From Acidimicrobiales bacterium (GTDB lineage: Bacteria; Actinomycetota; Acidimicrobiia; Acidimicrobiales; VFJN01), in assembly GCA_035316325.1 (NCBI GenBank), contig DATHJB010000138.1, positions 1 to 32,048 of the forward strand: a stretch of 32,048 bases of DNA, given 5' to 3'. Of the stretch, positions 12,165 to 22,040 are shown in pieces. Every line of letters starts with the position of its first letter. The stretch's first letter is position 1. Both the position numbers and the translations under genes were made by a program. A model generated the notes under the pieces. The model saw only the letters and a list, made by a program, of their open reading frames with translations. It did no database searches and had not been told where the DNA came from.

Positions 12165-13799
12165 ATGCCCCCCGCCGACCGCCGCCCTTCCTCTGGCCGA
12201 TCCACCCCCGGCCGCGGCGCACCGCGTCGGACCACCGGCGGCAGTGGCCGTTCTGCCGACACGGGTCGATCGGGTGGCCCGCCTCGAGCGGGGCGTCGGG
12301 ACGACTCGTCGGGCCAGGGAACCGGCCGAGGTCGCCCGCCCGGTCGTGGTGGAGGAGCGCCGGGTGCCCGTCGCAGCGACGATGCCGGGCGCCCGGCCCG
12401 CTCGAGCTCGGCTCGGCCGACCTCCGGAAGTCGGAGCCGGCAGGAAGGCCGCTACGGCGACGACGCCGGGACGTCGGGCAAGCCGCGGCCCCCGGCAGGC
12501 CGGGGACGACGGTTCAGCCAGGATGCCGAGACGTCCGAGAGGCCGAAGCGCGCAACGGGTCAGGGACGACGGTACGGCAGTGACTCGGAGACATCCGGCA
12601 GGTCGAAGCCGGGAGCAGGTCAGGGACGACGATACGGGAGCGACTCGGAGACATCCGGCAGGTCGAAGCCGGGAGCAGGCCAGGGACGACGATATGGCAG
12701 TGACTCGGAGACGTCCGGGAAGCCGGCGCCGGGTCGAGGTCGGCGGTACGGCGACGACGATGCGTCGGGTGGCGATCGGCGTCGGGGCCCTGCCGGAGCA
12801 GACCGGGGCGGGTCGCGTGGGAACGCAGGGGGGCATCGGCGGGATCGACAGCCGGACGAGGTGGAGAACGCCCCGGCCAGCTGGGGTGGGGTGACTCGCC
12901 GGGGTGCGGCGCGACTGTCGGAGGAGACGGCGTCGGCGGCCTGGCGTTTGGCCAACGAGGCGGCCCGGGAGAACCAGCGGGAAGATGCCGCCGCGCCGAA
13001 GCCCGACTGGAAGCCCGAGGAGTGGATCGACGAGGGCGTCGTCCGCGACGAGGCCCAGGGTGCGGTCAAGCGGGGTCGCACGCCGCGCGGCGTCGCTCCG
13101 GCACCGCCGGCGGCACTGACCGGCATCGCCGACGAGGAGGTCACGGCGGCCGAGCTGGAGGCAGCCGCAGCCAAGCGCGACACCGCGCTCGATGACGAGC
13201 TGCGCGCCGCTCTCGGCGCCACCAAGGCCGCCCGCGCCCAGCAACGGATGCGCGATGCCGGCGAGGCCTTCCGCCGCGGCCGCTTCGAGGACGCCCGCCG
13301 CATCCTCCGCCCCCTGGCCGAGAGCGCCCCCCGGGCGTCGGCGCTGCGGGAGCTCTACGGCCTCACCCTCTACCGCCTGGGCCGCTGGAAGCTGGCGATC
13401 GCCGAGCTCGAGGCCTTCCGCAACCTCACCGGCAGCGTCGACCAGCACCCGGTCCTCGCCGACTGCTACCGCGCCATGCGCCGCTACAAGGACGTGGAGC
13501 AGCTCTGGGAGGAGCTGAGCACCGTCAGCCCCAGCAGCGAGCTCGTGGCCGAGGGTCGCATCGTCGCCGCCGGCGCCTTGGCCGACCAGGGCCGCCTGCC
13601 CGAGGCGCTGCAGCTGCTCGAGCCCGGCGTGCGCCCGGCCCGCAAGGCCAAGCCCCACCACCTGCGGGTGGCCTACGTCCTGGCCGACCTCTACGAGCGG
13701 GCGGGCGACGCCCCCCGGGCCCGCGAGCTGTTCCAGCGGGTGGCGACCAGCGACCCCGACTTCGTCGACGTCCAGACCCGCATCCACAGCCTCCGCTAG
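12165..13799 (+). CDS. TPR protein with long Arg/Gly/Ser-rich disordered N-terminal repeat region
   Basis: A 544-residue protein in two parts. Residues 1 to about 235 are low-complexity, rich in Arg, Gly, Ser and Pro, and contain about five units of a 20-residue repeat (consensus RSKPGAGQGRRYGSDSETSG). Residues about 355-544 are alpha-helical TPR-like repeats (EAFRRGRFEDARRILRPL, LYRLGRWKLAIAELEAF, ALADQGRLPEALQLLEPG, ADLYERAGDAPRARELFQRV), a protein-binding scaffold. A charged linker (WKPEEWIDEGVVRDEAQG) joins them. There is no signal peptide or membrane helix, so it is likely cytosolic. The basic RGG-like tail could contact RNA, and its position 40 bp after the rrn terminator makes a ribosome-related role attractive, but that is inference. 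The ATG at 12165 is supported by the upstream TAGCCT box. Other frames here are also open because of base composition. Confidence 0.85.
   Translation: MPPADRRPSSGRSTPGRGAPRRTTGGSGRSADTGRSGGPPRAGRRDDSSGQGTGRGRPPGRGGGAPGARRSDDAGRPARSSSARPTSGSRSRQEGRYGDDAGTSGKPRPPAGRGRRFSQDAETSERPKRATGQGRRYGSDSETSGRSKPGAGQGRRYGSDSETSGRSKPGAGQGRRYGSDSETSGKPAPGRGRRYGDDDASGGDRRRGPAGADRGGSRGNAGGHRRDRQPDEVENAPASWGGVTRRGAARLSEETASAAWRLANEAARENQREDAAAPKPDWKPEEWIDEGVVRDEAQGAVKRGRTPRGVAPAPPAALTGIADEEVTAAELEAAAAKRDTALDDELRAALGATKAARAQQRMRDAGEAFRRGRFEDARRILRPLAESAPRASALRELYGLTLYRLGRWKLAIAELEAFRNLTGSVDQHPVLADCYRAMRRYKDVEQLWEELSTVSPSSELVAEGRIVAAGALADQGRLPEALQLLEPGVRPARKAKPHHLRVAYVLADLYERAGDAPRARELFQRVATSDPDFVDVQTRIHSLR
12481..12720 (+). 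repeat. 60-bp in-frame tandem repeat (four clear units)
   Basis: Four units of exactly 60 bp run head to tail at 12481, 12541, 12601 and 12661. The last two are nearly identical and the first is the most diverged. Partial units flank the array (12421-12480 and 12721-12760). Each unit encodes 20 residues of the disordered region around GQGRRYGSDSETSG. The period is a multiple of three, so copy-number change keeps the frame. Confidence 0.92.
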
Positions 13800-13820
13800 A
13801 GAGGTCGAGCCGACGAACCT

Positions 13821-14681
13821 TCAGGTGAAGCGGCGGAGGATGTCGAGCGCCCGGGCGCCGTAGCTGCCGCCGAACAGGTTGGCGTGCACGAGCAGGGGCT
13901 CGAGCTGCCAGAGGCCGAGTCGATCGCTCCACCCGTCGGCGAGCGGGTGGACCTCCTCGTAGGAGGCGAAGAAGGCGGGCGTCGGCGAGCCGAACAGGGA
14001 GTACATCGCCAGGTCGACCTCGCGGTGGCCGCCGTACGCCGCCGGGTCGACGATCCACGGCCAGCCGCCCAGGTCGACCATCACGTTGCCGGACCACAGG
14101 TCGCCGTGCACCCGGGCGGGCGGCTCGGGCGGACCGGCCAGCGCCTCGAGCCGGTCGCCGAGGCGGTCGACCAGCGCCGGCGCCGACGACGACAGCGCAC
14201 CCTGATCGCACGCGCCCCGCGCCAGCGGCAGGATCCGGCGGGAGAACCAGAACGACGGCCAGTCGTCGGCCGGCGGCGTGTTGCGCTGGGGGAGCGAACC
14301 GATGAACCCGTCGCGATGCCAGCCGAAGCCGGGAGCGCCGGCGGCGTGCAGCCCGGCCAGCGACCTCCCGAAGCGCTCGGCGGTGCCGGGACGCGACGGG
14401 CCGGCGTCGATCCACGACAGCGCCAGCAGCTGCGGGTCCGACGACACGGCCAGCACCGTCGGCACGGCGATCGCCTCCGCCGACTCGAGCCACTGGAGCC
14501 CCTCCGCCTCGACCTCCAGCAACCCCGCCGGCAGCCGGTCGCCCGACTTCGTGAACACCACCTGCCCGTCGGCGAGCTCGACCCGGCGGGCGTCGGCGAT
14601 GCAGCCACCGCCCACCGAGCTGTGCCGCACGACCTCCGACTCCAGCAGCCGGCCCAACACCTCGACGGCGGCAGCGTCCAC
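13821..14681 (-). CDS. Fructosamine kinase family protein (probable ribulosamine/erythrulosamine 3-kinase)
   Basis: This enzyme of 286 residues belongs to the fructosamine-3-kinase family, which phosphorylates sugars bound to protein lysines so that the adduct breaks down. The family pattern is complete: FGRSLAGLHAAGAPGFGWHRDGFIG (104-128), PSFWFSRRI (142-150), the catalytic HGDLWSGN (192-199), and the metal-binding DPAAYGGHREVDLAM (212-226). Length matches the family norm (about 290). The GTG at 14681 is chosen because it lies two bases after the stop of the upstream phosphatase gene, suggesting coupled translation. Upstream reading would enter the phosphatase gene. Known bacterial homologues mostly act on ribulosamines and erythrulosamines. 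The neighbouring LMW phosphatase fits that pathway, since it could strip the 5-phosphate first. The substrate is inferred. Confidence 0.88.
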   Translation of the reverse strand: MDAAAVEVLGRLLESEVVRHSSVGGGCIADARRVELADGQVVFTKSGDRLPAGLLEVEAEGLQWLESAEAIAVPTVLAVSSDPQLLALSWIDAGPSRPGTAERFGRSLAGLHAAGAPGFGWHRDGFIGSLPQRNTPPADDWPSFWFSRRILPLARGACDQGALSSSAPALVDRLGDRLEALAGPPEPPARVHGDLWSGNVMVDLGGWPWIVDPAAYGGHREVDLAMYSLFGSPTPAFFASYEEVHPLADGWSDRLGLWQLEPLLVHANLFGGSYGARALDILRRFT

Positions 14682-14683
14682 GG

Positions 14684-15175
14684 TCAGGAGCGAACCGCGA
14701 CCGCGTGGGTGAGGATGGCGGTGGAGGCTTCCTCGAGCAGGTCGAAGACGTGGCGGAAGCCGTCGGCGCCGCCGTAGTACGGGTCGGGGACCTCGGTGAG
14801 ATCGTCGGTGGGGAGGAAGTCGGTGATCCGGGCCACCTTCGAGAGGTCGGCCCGGCGGGGCGCCTGCCGTCGGAGCGACCGTTCGACCGCGTCGTCGGTG
14901 ACCAGCAGCAGGTCGAAGCGGTCCCAGTCGTCGGGCGACACCCGGCGGGCCCGCAGGTCGCTCATGTCGAGCCCCCGGCTCCGCGCCTCGGCCTGCGACC
15001 GGCGGTCGGGTGGGTTGCCGGAATGCTCGGCGCTGACGCCGGCGCTGTCGACCTCCACCAGGTCGGACAGCTCGGCGGCGCGCACCTCGCGCCGCAGCAG
15101 CGCCTCGGCGGTGGGGGAGCGGCAGATGTTGCCCCAGCAGACGAAGAGGACCCTGTACGGGGGCAGATCCGGCAT
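14684..15175 (-). CDS. Low-molecular-weight protein tyrosine phosphatase family protein
   Basis: A 163-residue phosphatase of the LMW-PTP family. The P-loop CX5R(S) is CWGNICRS (13-20), and the general-acid loop DPYYGG (131-136) carries Asp131, so catalysis should be intact. These enzymes remove phosphate from phosphotyrosine. A subfamily found beside fructosamine-kinase homologues acts instead on ribulosamine 5-phosphate or erythrulosamine 4-phosphate on proteins. Here the next gene is such a kinase, two bases away, which favours the deglycation role over signalling (inference). The Tyr-specific group often has other residues at the Trp14 position. The ATG at 15175 is preceded by TAGCCT nine bases upstream on the minus strand and has no ribosome site, so the mRNA may have a very short leader. 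Confidence 0.9.
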   Translation of the reverse strand: MPDLPPYRVLFVCWGNICRSPTAEALLRREVRAAELSDLVEVDSAGVSAEHSGNPPDRRSQAEARSRGLDMSDLRARRVSPDDWDRFDLLLVTDDAVERSLRRQAPRRADLSKVARITDFLPTDDLTEVPDPYYGGADGFRHVFDLLEEASTAILTHAVAVRS

Positions 15176-15293
15176 GCGACGAGCAGGCTAATTGCCTCGG
15201 CGCAGCCGAGACCGCTCGGGGCGGCGGCGGGGTGGTAGGTATGGGGTCGATGCCAACTACCGTTGGTGGTCCGGCGCCCGCGATCTGATACCC

Positions 15294-15299
15294 AGGAGA
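15294..15299 (+). promoter_or_regulatory. Ribosome binding site that sets the aldolase start
   Basis: AGGAGA lies six bases before the GTG at 15306. It is one of the few strong Shine-Dalgarno sites in the window and decides the start in favour of 15306 over the longer open frame that begins at 15192. Confidence 0.7.
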
Positions 15300-15305
15300 C
15301 GCTCC

Positions 15306-16355
15306 GTGGACATCCAAAGCTTGCTCGGCGACGAGGCGGACGGCCTCCTCACCCACGAGTCGAAGGGGGTCCCGAAGGAGGACCTGATCCTCCCCGGCCC
15401 CGACTACATCGACCGCGTCCTGGCCCAGTCCGACCGCAGCCCGCAGGTGCTGCGCAACCTCCAGTCGCTGTTCGACCACGGTCGCCTCGGCGGCACCGGC
15501 TACGTGTCGATCCTGCCGGTCGACCAGGGCATCGAGCACTCGGCCGCGGCCAGCTTCGCCCCGAACCCGAAGTACTTCGACCCGCAGAACATCGTTGAGC
15601 TCGCCATCGAGGGCGGCTGCAACGGCGTGGCCAGCACCTTCGGCGTGCTCGCCGTGGTGTCGCGCCGCTACGCCCACCGCATCCCCTTCATCGTCAAGAT
15701 CAACCACAACGAGCTGCTCACCTACCCGAACAAGTTCGACCAGGTGATGTACGGCTCGGTCGACCAGGCGTTCGACCTGGGCGCGGCCGGGGTGGGCGCC
15801 ACCATCTACTTCGGCTCCGAGGAGGCCACCCGGCAGATCCAGGAGGTCTCCGAGGCCTTCGCCCGGGCGCACGAGCTGGGCATGTTCACCGTGTTGTGGT
15901 GCTACCTGCGCAACAACGGCTTCAAGAAGGACGGCGTCGACTACCACGGGGCCGCCGACCTCACGGGGCAGGCCAACCACATCGGCGTCACCATCGAGGC
16001 CGACATCATCAAGCAGAAGCTGCCGAACAACAACGGCGGCTACACGGCCATCGGCTTCGGCAAGACCAGCCCGCTGGTGTACGACACGCTGACGTCCGAC
16101 AACCCGATCGACCTGTGCCGCTGGCAGGTGGTGAACAACTACATGGGCCGCATCGGGCTGATCAACAGCGGCGGCGAGTCGAAGGGCGCCTCCGACCTGG
16201 CCGAGGCCGTGCGCACCGCGGTGATCAACAAGCGGGCCGGTGGCATCGGGCTCATCTCCGGCCGCAAGGCGTTCCAGCGTCCGATGACGGAGGGTGCCGA
16301 GCTCCTCAACGCCATCCAGGACGTCTACCTCGACGAGGCGATCACCGTCGCCTGA
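15306..16355 (+). CDS. fbaB: Class I fructose-bisphosphate aldolase, FbaB/DhnA type
   Basis: This enzyme cleaves fructose 1,6-bisphosphate to dihydroxyacetone phosphate and glyceraldehyde 3-phosphate through a Schiff-base lysine, in glycolysis and gluconeogenesis. The protein has 349 residues, equal to E. coli FbaB. Family segments include [19 protein letters not shown] (about 64-82), [35 protein letters not shown], and the C-terminal phosphate-binding run [18 protein letters not shown] followed by [15 protein letters not shown]. The GTG start is set by the AGGAGA site. The N-terminal extension in the open frame is Arg-rich and unlike aldolases. It is divergent from the phosphatase/kinase operon and upstream of korAB, separated from the latter by a hairpin. 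No regulatory site beyond the ribosome site is evident. Confidence 0.94.
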   Translation: MDIQSLLGDEADGLLTHESKGVPKEDLILPGPDYIDRVLAQSDRSPQVLRNLQSLFDHGRLGGTGYVSILPVDQGIEHSAAASFAPNPKYFDPQNIVELAIEGGCNGVASTFGVLAVVSRRYAHRIPFIVKINHNELLTYPNKFDQVMYGSVDQAFDLGAAGVGATIYFGSEEATRQIQEVSEAFARAHELGMFTVLWCYLRNNGFKKDGVDYHGAADLTGQANHIGVTIEADIIKQKLPNNNGGYTAIGFGKTSPLVYDTLTSDNPIDLCRWQVVNNYMGRIGLINSGGESKGASDLAEAVRTAVINKRAGGIGLISGRKAFQRPMTEGAELLNAIQDVYLDEAITVA

Positions 16356-16385
16356 CCGCTCTGCGGCGTCATCCGGGTGTCCGAC

Positions 16386-16424
16386 CTGCCCCGAAGTCCG
16401 GTTATGTACCGGATTTCGGGGCAG
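16386..16424. terminator. Palindrome A: 17-bp hairpin after fbaB
   Basis: Two 17-base arms (16386-16402, 16408-16424; one G-T position) enclose the loop TATGT. It begins 30 bp after the aldolase stop, so it may end that transcript, but there is no T-tract. It shares the loop with palindrome E and, on the opposite strand, with palindrome C. Its span is 39 nt, shorter than the others. Confidence 0.6.
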
Positions 16425-16557
16425 ATGTCGATAGAACGAAGTCGAATGACAGAAACGTCACACCATGCCGTCACCCGCGCGTACGGCGAGGCTAAGGTCC
16501 ACGACCACATACCGTGCCACCAATGGGGTTGGCATGGGGTGCGCCAAAGGGGGCGCC

Positions 16558-18440
16558 TTGTCTGATCAAGACCAACGGGCCAAGTCCGTGCGGGATGTCG
16601 ACCGGGTGGTGATCCGATTCGCTGGGGATTCGGGTGACGGCATGCAGCTCACGGGGGACCGTTTCACCACGTCGAGTGCCTTGTACGGCAACGACCTCGC
16701 CACGCTGCCCGACTTCCCGGCCGAGATCCGGGCTCCGGCGGGAACGCTCGCCGGCGTGTCGGCCTTCCAGGTCCACATATCCGACCACGACATCACCACG
16801 CCCGGTGACGCGCCCACCGTGCTGGTGGCGATGAACCCGGCGGCGCTCAAGAGCCAGATCGACCGGGTCGACGCCGGGGCGACCCTCATCGTCAACGCCG
16901 ACGCCTTCGACGACCGCAGCCTCGCCAAGGCCGGCTACGCCGAGAACCCGCTGCGCGACAGCAGCCTCGACGCCTTCACGGTGTACGAGGTGCCGATGAC
17001 CAGCCTCACCAAGGGGGCCGTCGAGCCCCTGGGCGTGAAGCCGCGCGACGCCGAGCGGTCGAAGAACTTCTTCGCGCTGGGCCTGGTGTCGTGGATGTAC
17101 ACGCGCCCGGTCGACCGCACACTCGAGTGGATCGAGAAGCGCTTCGCCAGCAAGCCGCTGGTGGCCGGGGCCAACGTCGCCGCGTTCAAGGCCGGCCATG
17201 CCTTCGGCGAGACGGCCGAGCTCTTCGACCACTCCTACGACGTGAAGCCGGCACCGCTGCCGGCGGGCACCTACACCAACGTCAGCGGCAACACGGCGCT
17301 GTCCTGGGGGCTGATCGCCGCCAGCCAGCTCTCGAAGCTGCCGATCTTCCTCGGGTCGTACCCGATCACGCCGGCCAGCGACATCCTCCACGAGCTGTCG
17401 AAGCACAAGAACTTCGGCGTGCGCACGTTCCAGGCCGAGGACGAGATCGCCGGCATCGGCGCCGCCCTGGGCGCGGCCTACGGCGGTCACCTCGGCATCA
17501 CCACCACCAGCGGACCGGGCATGGCCCTGAAGGCCGAGACCCTCGGCCTGGCCGTGAGCCTGGAGCTGCCGTTGCTGGTGATCGACATCCAGCGCGGCGG
17601 TCCGTCCACCGGCCTGCCGACGAAGACCGAGCAGGCCGACCTGCTGATGGCCATGCACGGCCGTCACGGTGAGGCACCGCTGCCGATCGTCGCCGCCAAG
17701 AGCCCGAGCCACTGCTTCGAGGTGGCCATCGAGGCGGCCCGGCTGGCGCTGAAGTGGCGCACGCCGGTGATCCTCCTGTCCGACGGCTACCTGGCCAACG
17801 GCTCCGAGCCGTGGAAGCTGCCGTCGATCGAGAGCCTGCCCGACCTGACCGTCGAGTTCGCCACGGCGCCGAACCATGTCGATGCCGAGGGCGTCGAGAC
17901 GTTCCAGCCGTACCTGCGGGATCCCGAGACGCTGGCCCGCCCTTGGGCGCTGCCCGGCACCCCCGACCTGATGCACCGCGTCGGCGGCCTCGAGAAGCAC
18001 GACGGGACCGGCAACATCGACTACGACCCCGCCAACCACGAGCGGATGGTCCAGCTGCGGGCGGCCAAGATCGCCGGCATCGCCGGGTCCATCCCCGACG
18101 TGGAGGTGTTCGGCGACGTCGACTCCGCCGACATCCTCGTCGTCGGTTGGGGATCGACGTGGGGCGCCATCGACGGTGGGGTCGCCCGGGTGCGGGCCGC
18201 CGGCCACAAGGTGGCGATGACGCACCTGGTGCACCTCAACCCGTTCCCGACGAACCTGGGCGAGGTGCTCAAGCGCTACCCGAAGGTGCTGGTGCCGGAG
18301 CTCAACCTGGGTCAGCTCGCCGCCATGCTGCGGGCCGAGTACCTGGTCGACGCCAAGACGGTGAGCAAGGTGCGTGGCCTGCCCTTCACCGCCTCCGAGC
18401 TGGAACAGGCCATCCTCGACCACCTGCAGGGGATCGCATC

Positions 18441-18444
<4 letters not shown>
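16558..18444 (+). CDS. korA: 2-oxoglutarate:ferredoxin oxidoreductase, alpha subunit
   Basis: Fused gamma-alpha subunit of the ferredoxin-dependent 2-oxoacid oxidoreductase (628 residues). With KorB it converts 2-oxoglutarate and CoA to succinyl-CoA, reducing ferredoxin, and replaces the NAD-linked dehydrogenase in many actinobacteria. The gamma domain starts at VIRFAGDSGDGMQLTGDRF and includes FPAEIRAPAGTLAGVSAFQ. The alpha domain includes SYPITPASDILHELSKHKNF, FQAEDEIAGIGAALGAAYGG and DIQRGGPSTGLPTKTEQADL, closely like streptomycete KorA as remembered. The TTG at 16558 is preferred because AAAGGGGG lies four bases upstream. The ATG codons at 16534 and 16465 are alternatives with weaker sites. 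A possible -10 (TAAGGT, 16493) lies upstream. The stop overlaps the korB start by 4 nt. Confidence 0.95.
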
Positions 18445-19475
<1,031 letters not shown>

Positions 19476-19487
19476 CCGAGACCCGAC

Positions 19488-19536
19488 GAAATTGCGACAG
19501 AACCGGCCCGTTCCGGGCTCGTTCTGTCGCAATTTC
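19488..19536. terminator. Palindrome B: 49-nt hairpin between korB and the propeller gene
   Basis: Perfect 16-base arms (GAAATTGCGACAGAAC, 19488-19503, with 19521-19536) and an inner GCCCG/CGGGC stem. It lies between two convergent genes, 12 bp from each stop, so it could end transcription from both sides. No T-tract follows. The GAAATTGCG end is shared with palindrome E. Confidence 0.65.
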
Positions 19537-19548
19537 CGCGTCCGGCGG

Positions 19549-20796
19549 TCAGTCGAGTTGGCGGAAGGCGGTGAGCTGGCCGTCGGCCGAGCCGACGTAC
19601 AGGTGGCCGCCGGACACGGCGGGGGCCCCGGTGATCTCGCTGCCGGTGGTGGCCGACCAGAGCGGGTCGCACGTGGCGGTGCCGCAGCCCGCCGCGTCGT
19701 AGCCGGCGACGGTGCCGTCGGCCGCACCGGTGAACACGACGCCGCCGGCGACTGCGGGCTGCACGGTCAGCGGGCTTCCCGCATCGGTCGACCAGAGGGG
19801 GGCGCACGTGGCGGCGCCGCACCCGGCGGCCGGTAGCGCCACCAGCGCACCGCTGCCGGTCGGGACGAACAGGGTGGTGCCGTCGAGCGCGGGCGGGTCG
19901 GCCACGGGTGCGCCGACCGAGGCCGTCCACAGCACGGCGCCGTCGCCGGCGTCCAGGGCGTAGACCGTCCCGGCATCGGTGGCGACGAACATGGTCGCCT
20001 CGTCGTCGCTGAGGACGGGTGCCGTGGCCGTGGTGCCGTCGACGGGTGTCACCCACGTCGGGCAGGCATTGGTACCGGTCGGCCCGCAGGCGACGTTCGC
20101 TCCGGTCACCGGGATCGCCCTGACGCCCATCCCGTAGCCGCCGCTGGGTTGGTCCGACAGGACGCCGTACCCGGCGTGCAGCACGGCCAGGGTCCCCAGC
20201 GTCACACCTGGCTGGTCTTCGTGGTCCTGGAGGAAGTCGGTCAGGAGAACGGTTCCGTCGGTGATGTCGACGACGCGCACGGTCTGGTTCCAGGTATCGC
20301 CGGTGTCGCTGGGGGAGAAGACCGCGGCGCGGCCGTCGCGCACACCCTCGACCTTGCCCCCGCTGTAGTTGATCCCGGGCCGCTGCTGCCCGGTGTCCTG
20401 GTCGAGGAAGTTCGTCGCCCACAGGATCGAGTCCGCACCCAGGCCCAGCGCCAGCCGGCCGTCACCGACCACGACGATCTGCGGGTCGTGGTGGGGGATG
20501 TTGCCGGTCGGGCCGTTGACCCACGCCGGTGCGCCGCTGAGCCGGTCGACGCCGTGCACCGTGCGATCCGTTCCCACGACCACCAGGCCGTTGGGCGGCA
20601 CGACCGGAGCGCCCAGAGGCTCGTCCGAGAGGTCCGTGCTCCAAGCCTGCTCGAGGTCGGCCACCGCCTCGACGGTGATCACGTCCTCGTAGCGGTTGTA
20701 GGCCTGGCGGCTCGGTCCCTGTCCTGGTGCCCACCAGCAGCCCGACAGCAGCAGCGCCACACCCGCGGCCCCGATGCGCGACAGCGTCGATCGCAT
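19549..20796 (-). CDS. PQQ-like beta-propeller lipoprotein
   Basis: A 415-residue exported protein. The signal peptide ends in the lipobox LLSGC with Cys20 as the lipidated residue. The rest consists of repeated propeller blades of the PQQ-enzyme-repeat type (YALDAGDGAVLWTASVG, VALPAAGCGAATCAPLWST, AGYDAAGCGTATCDPLWSA, LYVGSADGQLTAF). Two blades carry paired cysteines in the form AGCG..TC, suggesting disulfides and hence an extracellular location. Such repeats bind quinone cofactors in dehydrogenases, but the catalytic part of those enzymes is absent, so it is more likely a binding or scaffold protein. The ATG is set by a strong ribosome site, GGGGAGG, four bases upstream. It follows the DUF1015 gene on the same strand after 44 bp and may share its transcript. 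Confidence 0.88.
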   Translation of the reverse strand: MRSTLSRIGAAGVALLLSGCWWAPGQGPSRQAYNRYEDVITVEAVADLEQAWSTDLSDEPLGAPVVPPNGLVVVGTDRTVHGVDRLSGAPAWVNGPTGNIPHHDPQIVVVGDGRLALGLGADSILWATNFLDQDTGQQRPGINYSGGKVEGVRDGRAAVFSPSDTGDTWNQTVRVVDITDGTVLLTDFLQDHEDQPGVTLGTLAVLHAGYGVLSDQPSGGYGMGVRAIPVTGANVACGPTGTNACPTWVTPVDGTTATAPVLSDDEATMFVATDAGTVYALDAGDGAVLWTASVGAPVADPPALDGTTLFVPTGSGALVALPAAGCGAATCAPLWSTDAGSPLTVQPAVAGGVVFTGAADGTVAGYDAAGCGTATCDPLWSATTGSEITGAPAVSGGHLYVGSADGQLTAFRQLD

Positions 20797-20800
20797 TCCG

Positions 20801-20807
20801 CCTCCCC
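20801..20807 (-). promoter_or_regulatory. Strong ribosome binding site of the propeller lipoprotein gene
   Basis: GGGGAGG on the minus strand sits four bases before the ATG at 20796. It is the best Shine-Dalgarno match in the window and settles this start against the much longer open frame that runs on upstream. Confidence 0.75.
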
Positions 20808-20840
20808 CTGTCGGAGCCCCCCCGGCTCCATCGCCGGAGG

Positions 20841-22040
20841 TTAGTCGAGGGAGCGGAAGACCAGGCCGGTCTTGAGCTTGGGGTGGAAGAAGGTGGTCTT
20901 CGGAGGCATGCGTTCGCCGCCGTGGGCGGTCGCGTCGATCTGGGCGATCGAGGCGGGGCGGAGGAGCACGCCGGCCTGGGCCTGGCCGGAGGCGACGGCG
21001 GCGCGGACGTTGTCGACGCCGTGCTGGAAGCTCAGGGTGTGGGTGGGGAGCGCGGCGAGGGCGACGTCGAGGCGGGCGGAGTCGAGGTCGCGGGCGTCGG
21101 CCAGGGCCTCGGGACGGGGGCGCAGCAGCACCTCCTGGTCGGGGAGCACCAGGCACAGCGCGCCGGCTGCGTCCATCGCGGTGACCGCCGGGACGTCGGC
21201 CGGGGGAGCGCCGATCGGCTCGAACCACGGCGACAGGGCCTCGACCAGGTCGAACCCGTCGGGCAGCCCCGTGAGCAAGCGATGGATCGCCCGGACGGTC
21301 AGCTCGTCCTCCACCAGCTCCACCACGTAGGCCAGGGTCAGCGCCGCCGCGCCGGGATCGCCGTCCGCGGCCTCGCGCTCGCCCCGGTAGGCCAGTGAGG
21401 TCTCGAAGCGGTGGTGGCCGTCGGCGATCACCACCGGCTGGTTGGCGACCGCGGCCGAGATCGCGGCGCAGGCGGCCGGGTCGTCGACCGTCCACACCGT
21501 GTGACGGACACCGGCCTCGTCGGTGAAGTCGGCGAGCGGCGGCTGGTCGACCGGCAGCAGGTCGGTCAGTCCCTTGGCCAGCGACAGCCCCCAGATGGCC
21601 GACAGGTTGGCCCGGCAGGAGCGCAGCATGTCGAGCCGGTCGCTCTTGGCCTTCGGGGTGGTGTGCTCGTGGGGGAGGATGTCGGTGCCGGGTGGCGTCA
21701 GCTCGAGGGCGCCGATCACGCCGGTGGTGTGGCGCTGGCGGCCGGCGTCGTCGACGTAGCCCATGCGGTAGACGGTGAAGGCCGGCCGCTCGTCGGTGAC
21801 CAGGATGCCCTCGGCGATCCAGCGGCCCAGCAGGCGGCGGGCCACCTCGTAGCGGTCGCGGCCACCCTCGTCGACGGGGAGGTCGATGCGGACCGCGTTG
21901 TGCGGGTCGCGCCCCGCCAGGTCGGCGCGCAGCGCGTCGTCGATGACGTCGTACGGAGGGCTCACCACCTGGGGGAGATCGACCCGGCTGAGGTCGTAGC
22001 GGAGGGCGTGGAAGGGCTCGAATCTGGCCACGCTCCCCAT
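20841..22040 (-). CDS. DUF1015 family protein
   Basis: A 399-residue cytosolic protein of the DUF1015 family, widespread in bacteria and of unsettled function. Family landmarks are the N-terminal SPPYDVIDD (27-35), ILPHEHTTPKAKSDRL (121-136), DGHHRFETSLAY (207-218) and a C-terminal TFFHPKLKTGLVFRSLD with the usual Pro-Lys-x-Thr-x-Phe ending (MPPKTTFFHPK). The conserved His and Asp residues suggest an enzyme, but no reaction should be assumed. The ATG at 22040 is chosen because it gives the family N-terminus (RFEPFHALRYD) and lies six bases after GAGTCT, a possible -10. It is divergent from the HAD phosphatase with only 18 bp between starts. Upstream of this ATG the open frame is antisense to that gene. 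Confidence 0.9.
   Translation of the reverse strand: MGSVARFEPFHALRYDLSRVDLPQVVSPPYDVIDDALRADLAGRDPHNAVRIDLPVDEGGRDRYEVARRLLGRWIAEGILVTDERPAFTVYRMGYVDDAGRQRHTTGVIGALELTPPGTDILPHEHTTPKAKSDRLDMLRSCRANLSAIWGLSLAKGLTDLLPVDQPPLADFTDEAGVRHTVWTVDDPAACAAISAAVANQPVVIADGHHRFETSLAYRGEREAADGDPGAAALTLAYVVELVEDELTVRAIHRLLTGLPDGFDLVEALSPWFEPIGAPPADVPAVTAMDAAGALCLVLPDQEVLLRPRPEALADARDLDSARLDVALAALPTHTLSFQHGVDNVRAAVASGQAQAGVLLRPASIAQIDATAHGGERMPPKTTFFHPKLKTGLVFRSLD

Noticed and set aside
12481-12720. CRISPR-like array
   Set aside because: The 60-bp units are contiguous, with no unique spacers, and encode an in-frame protein repeat.
12100-12894. Open frame in another plus-strand frame and a 563-codon minus frame over the TPR gene
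   Set aside because: Only the frame from 12165 gives TPR helices and the in-register 20-residue repeat.
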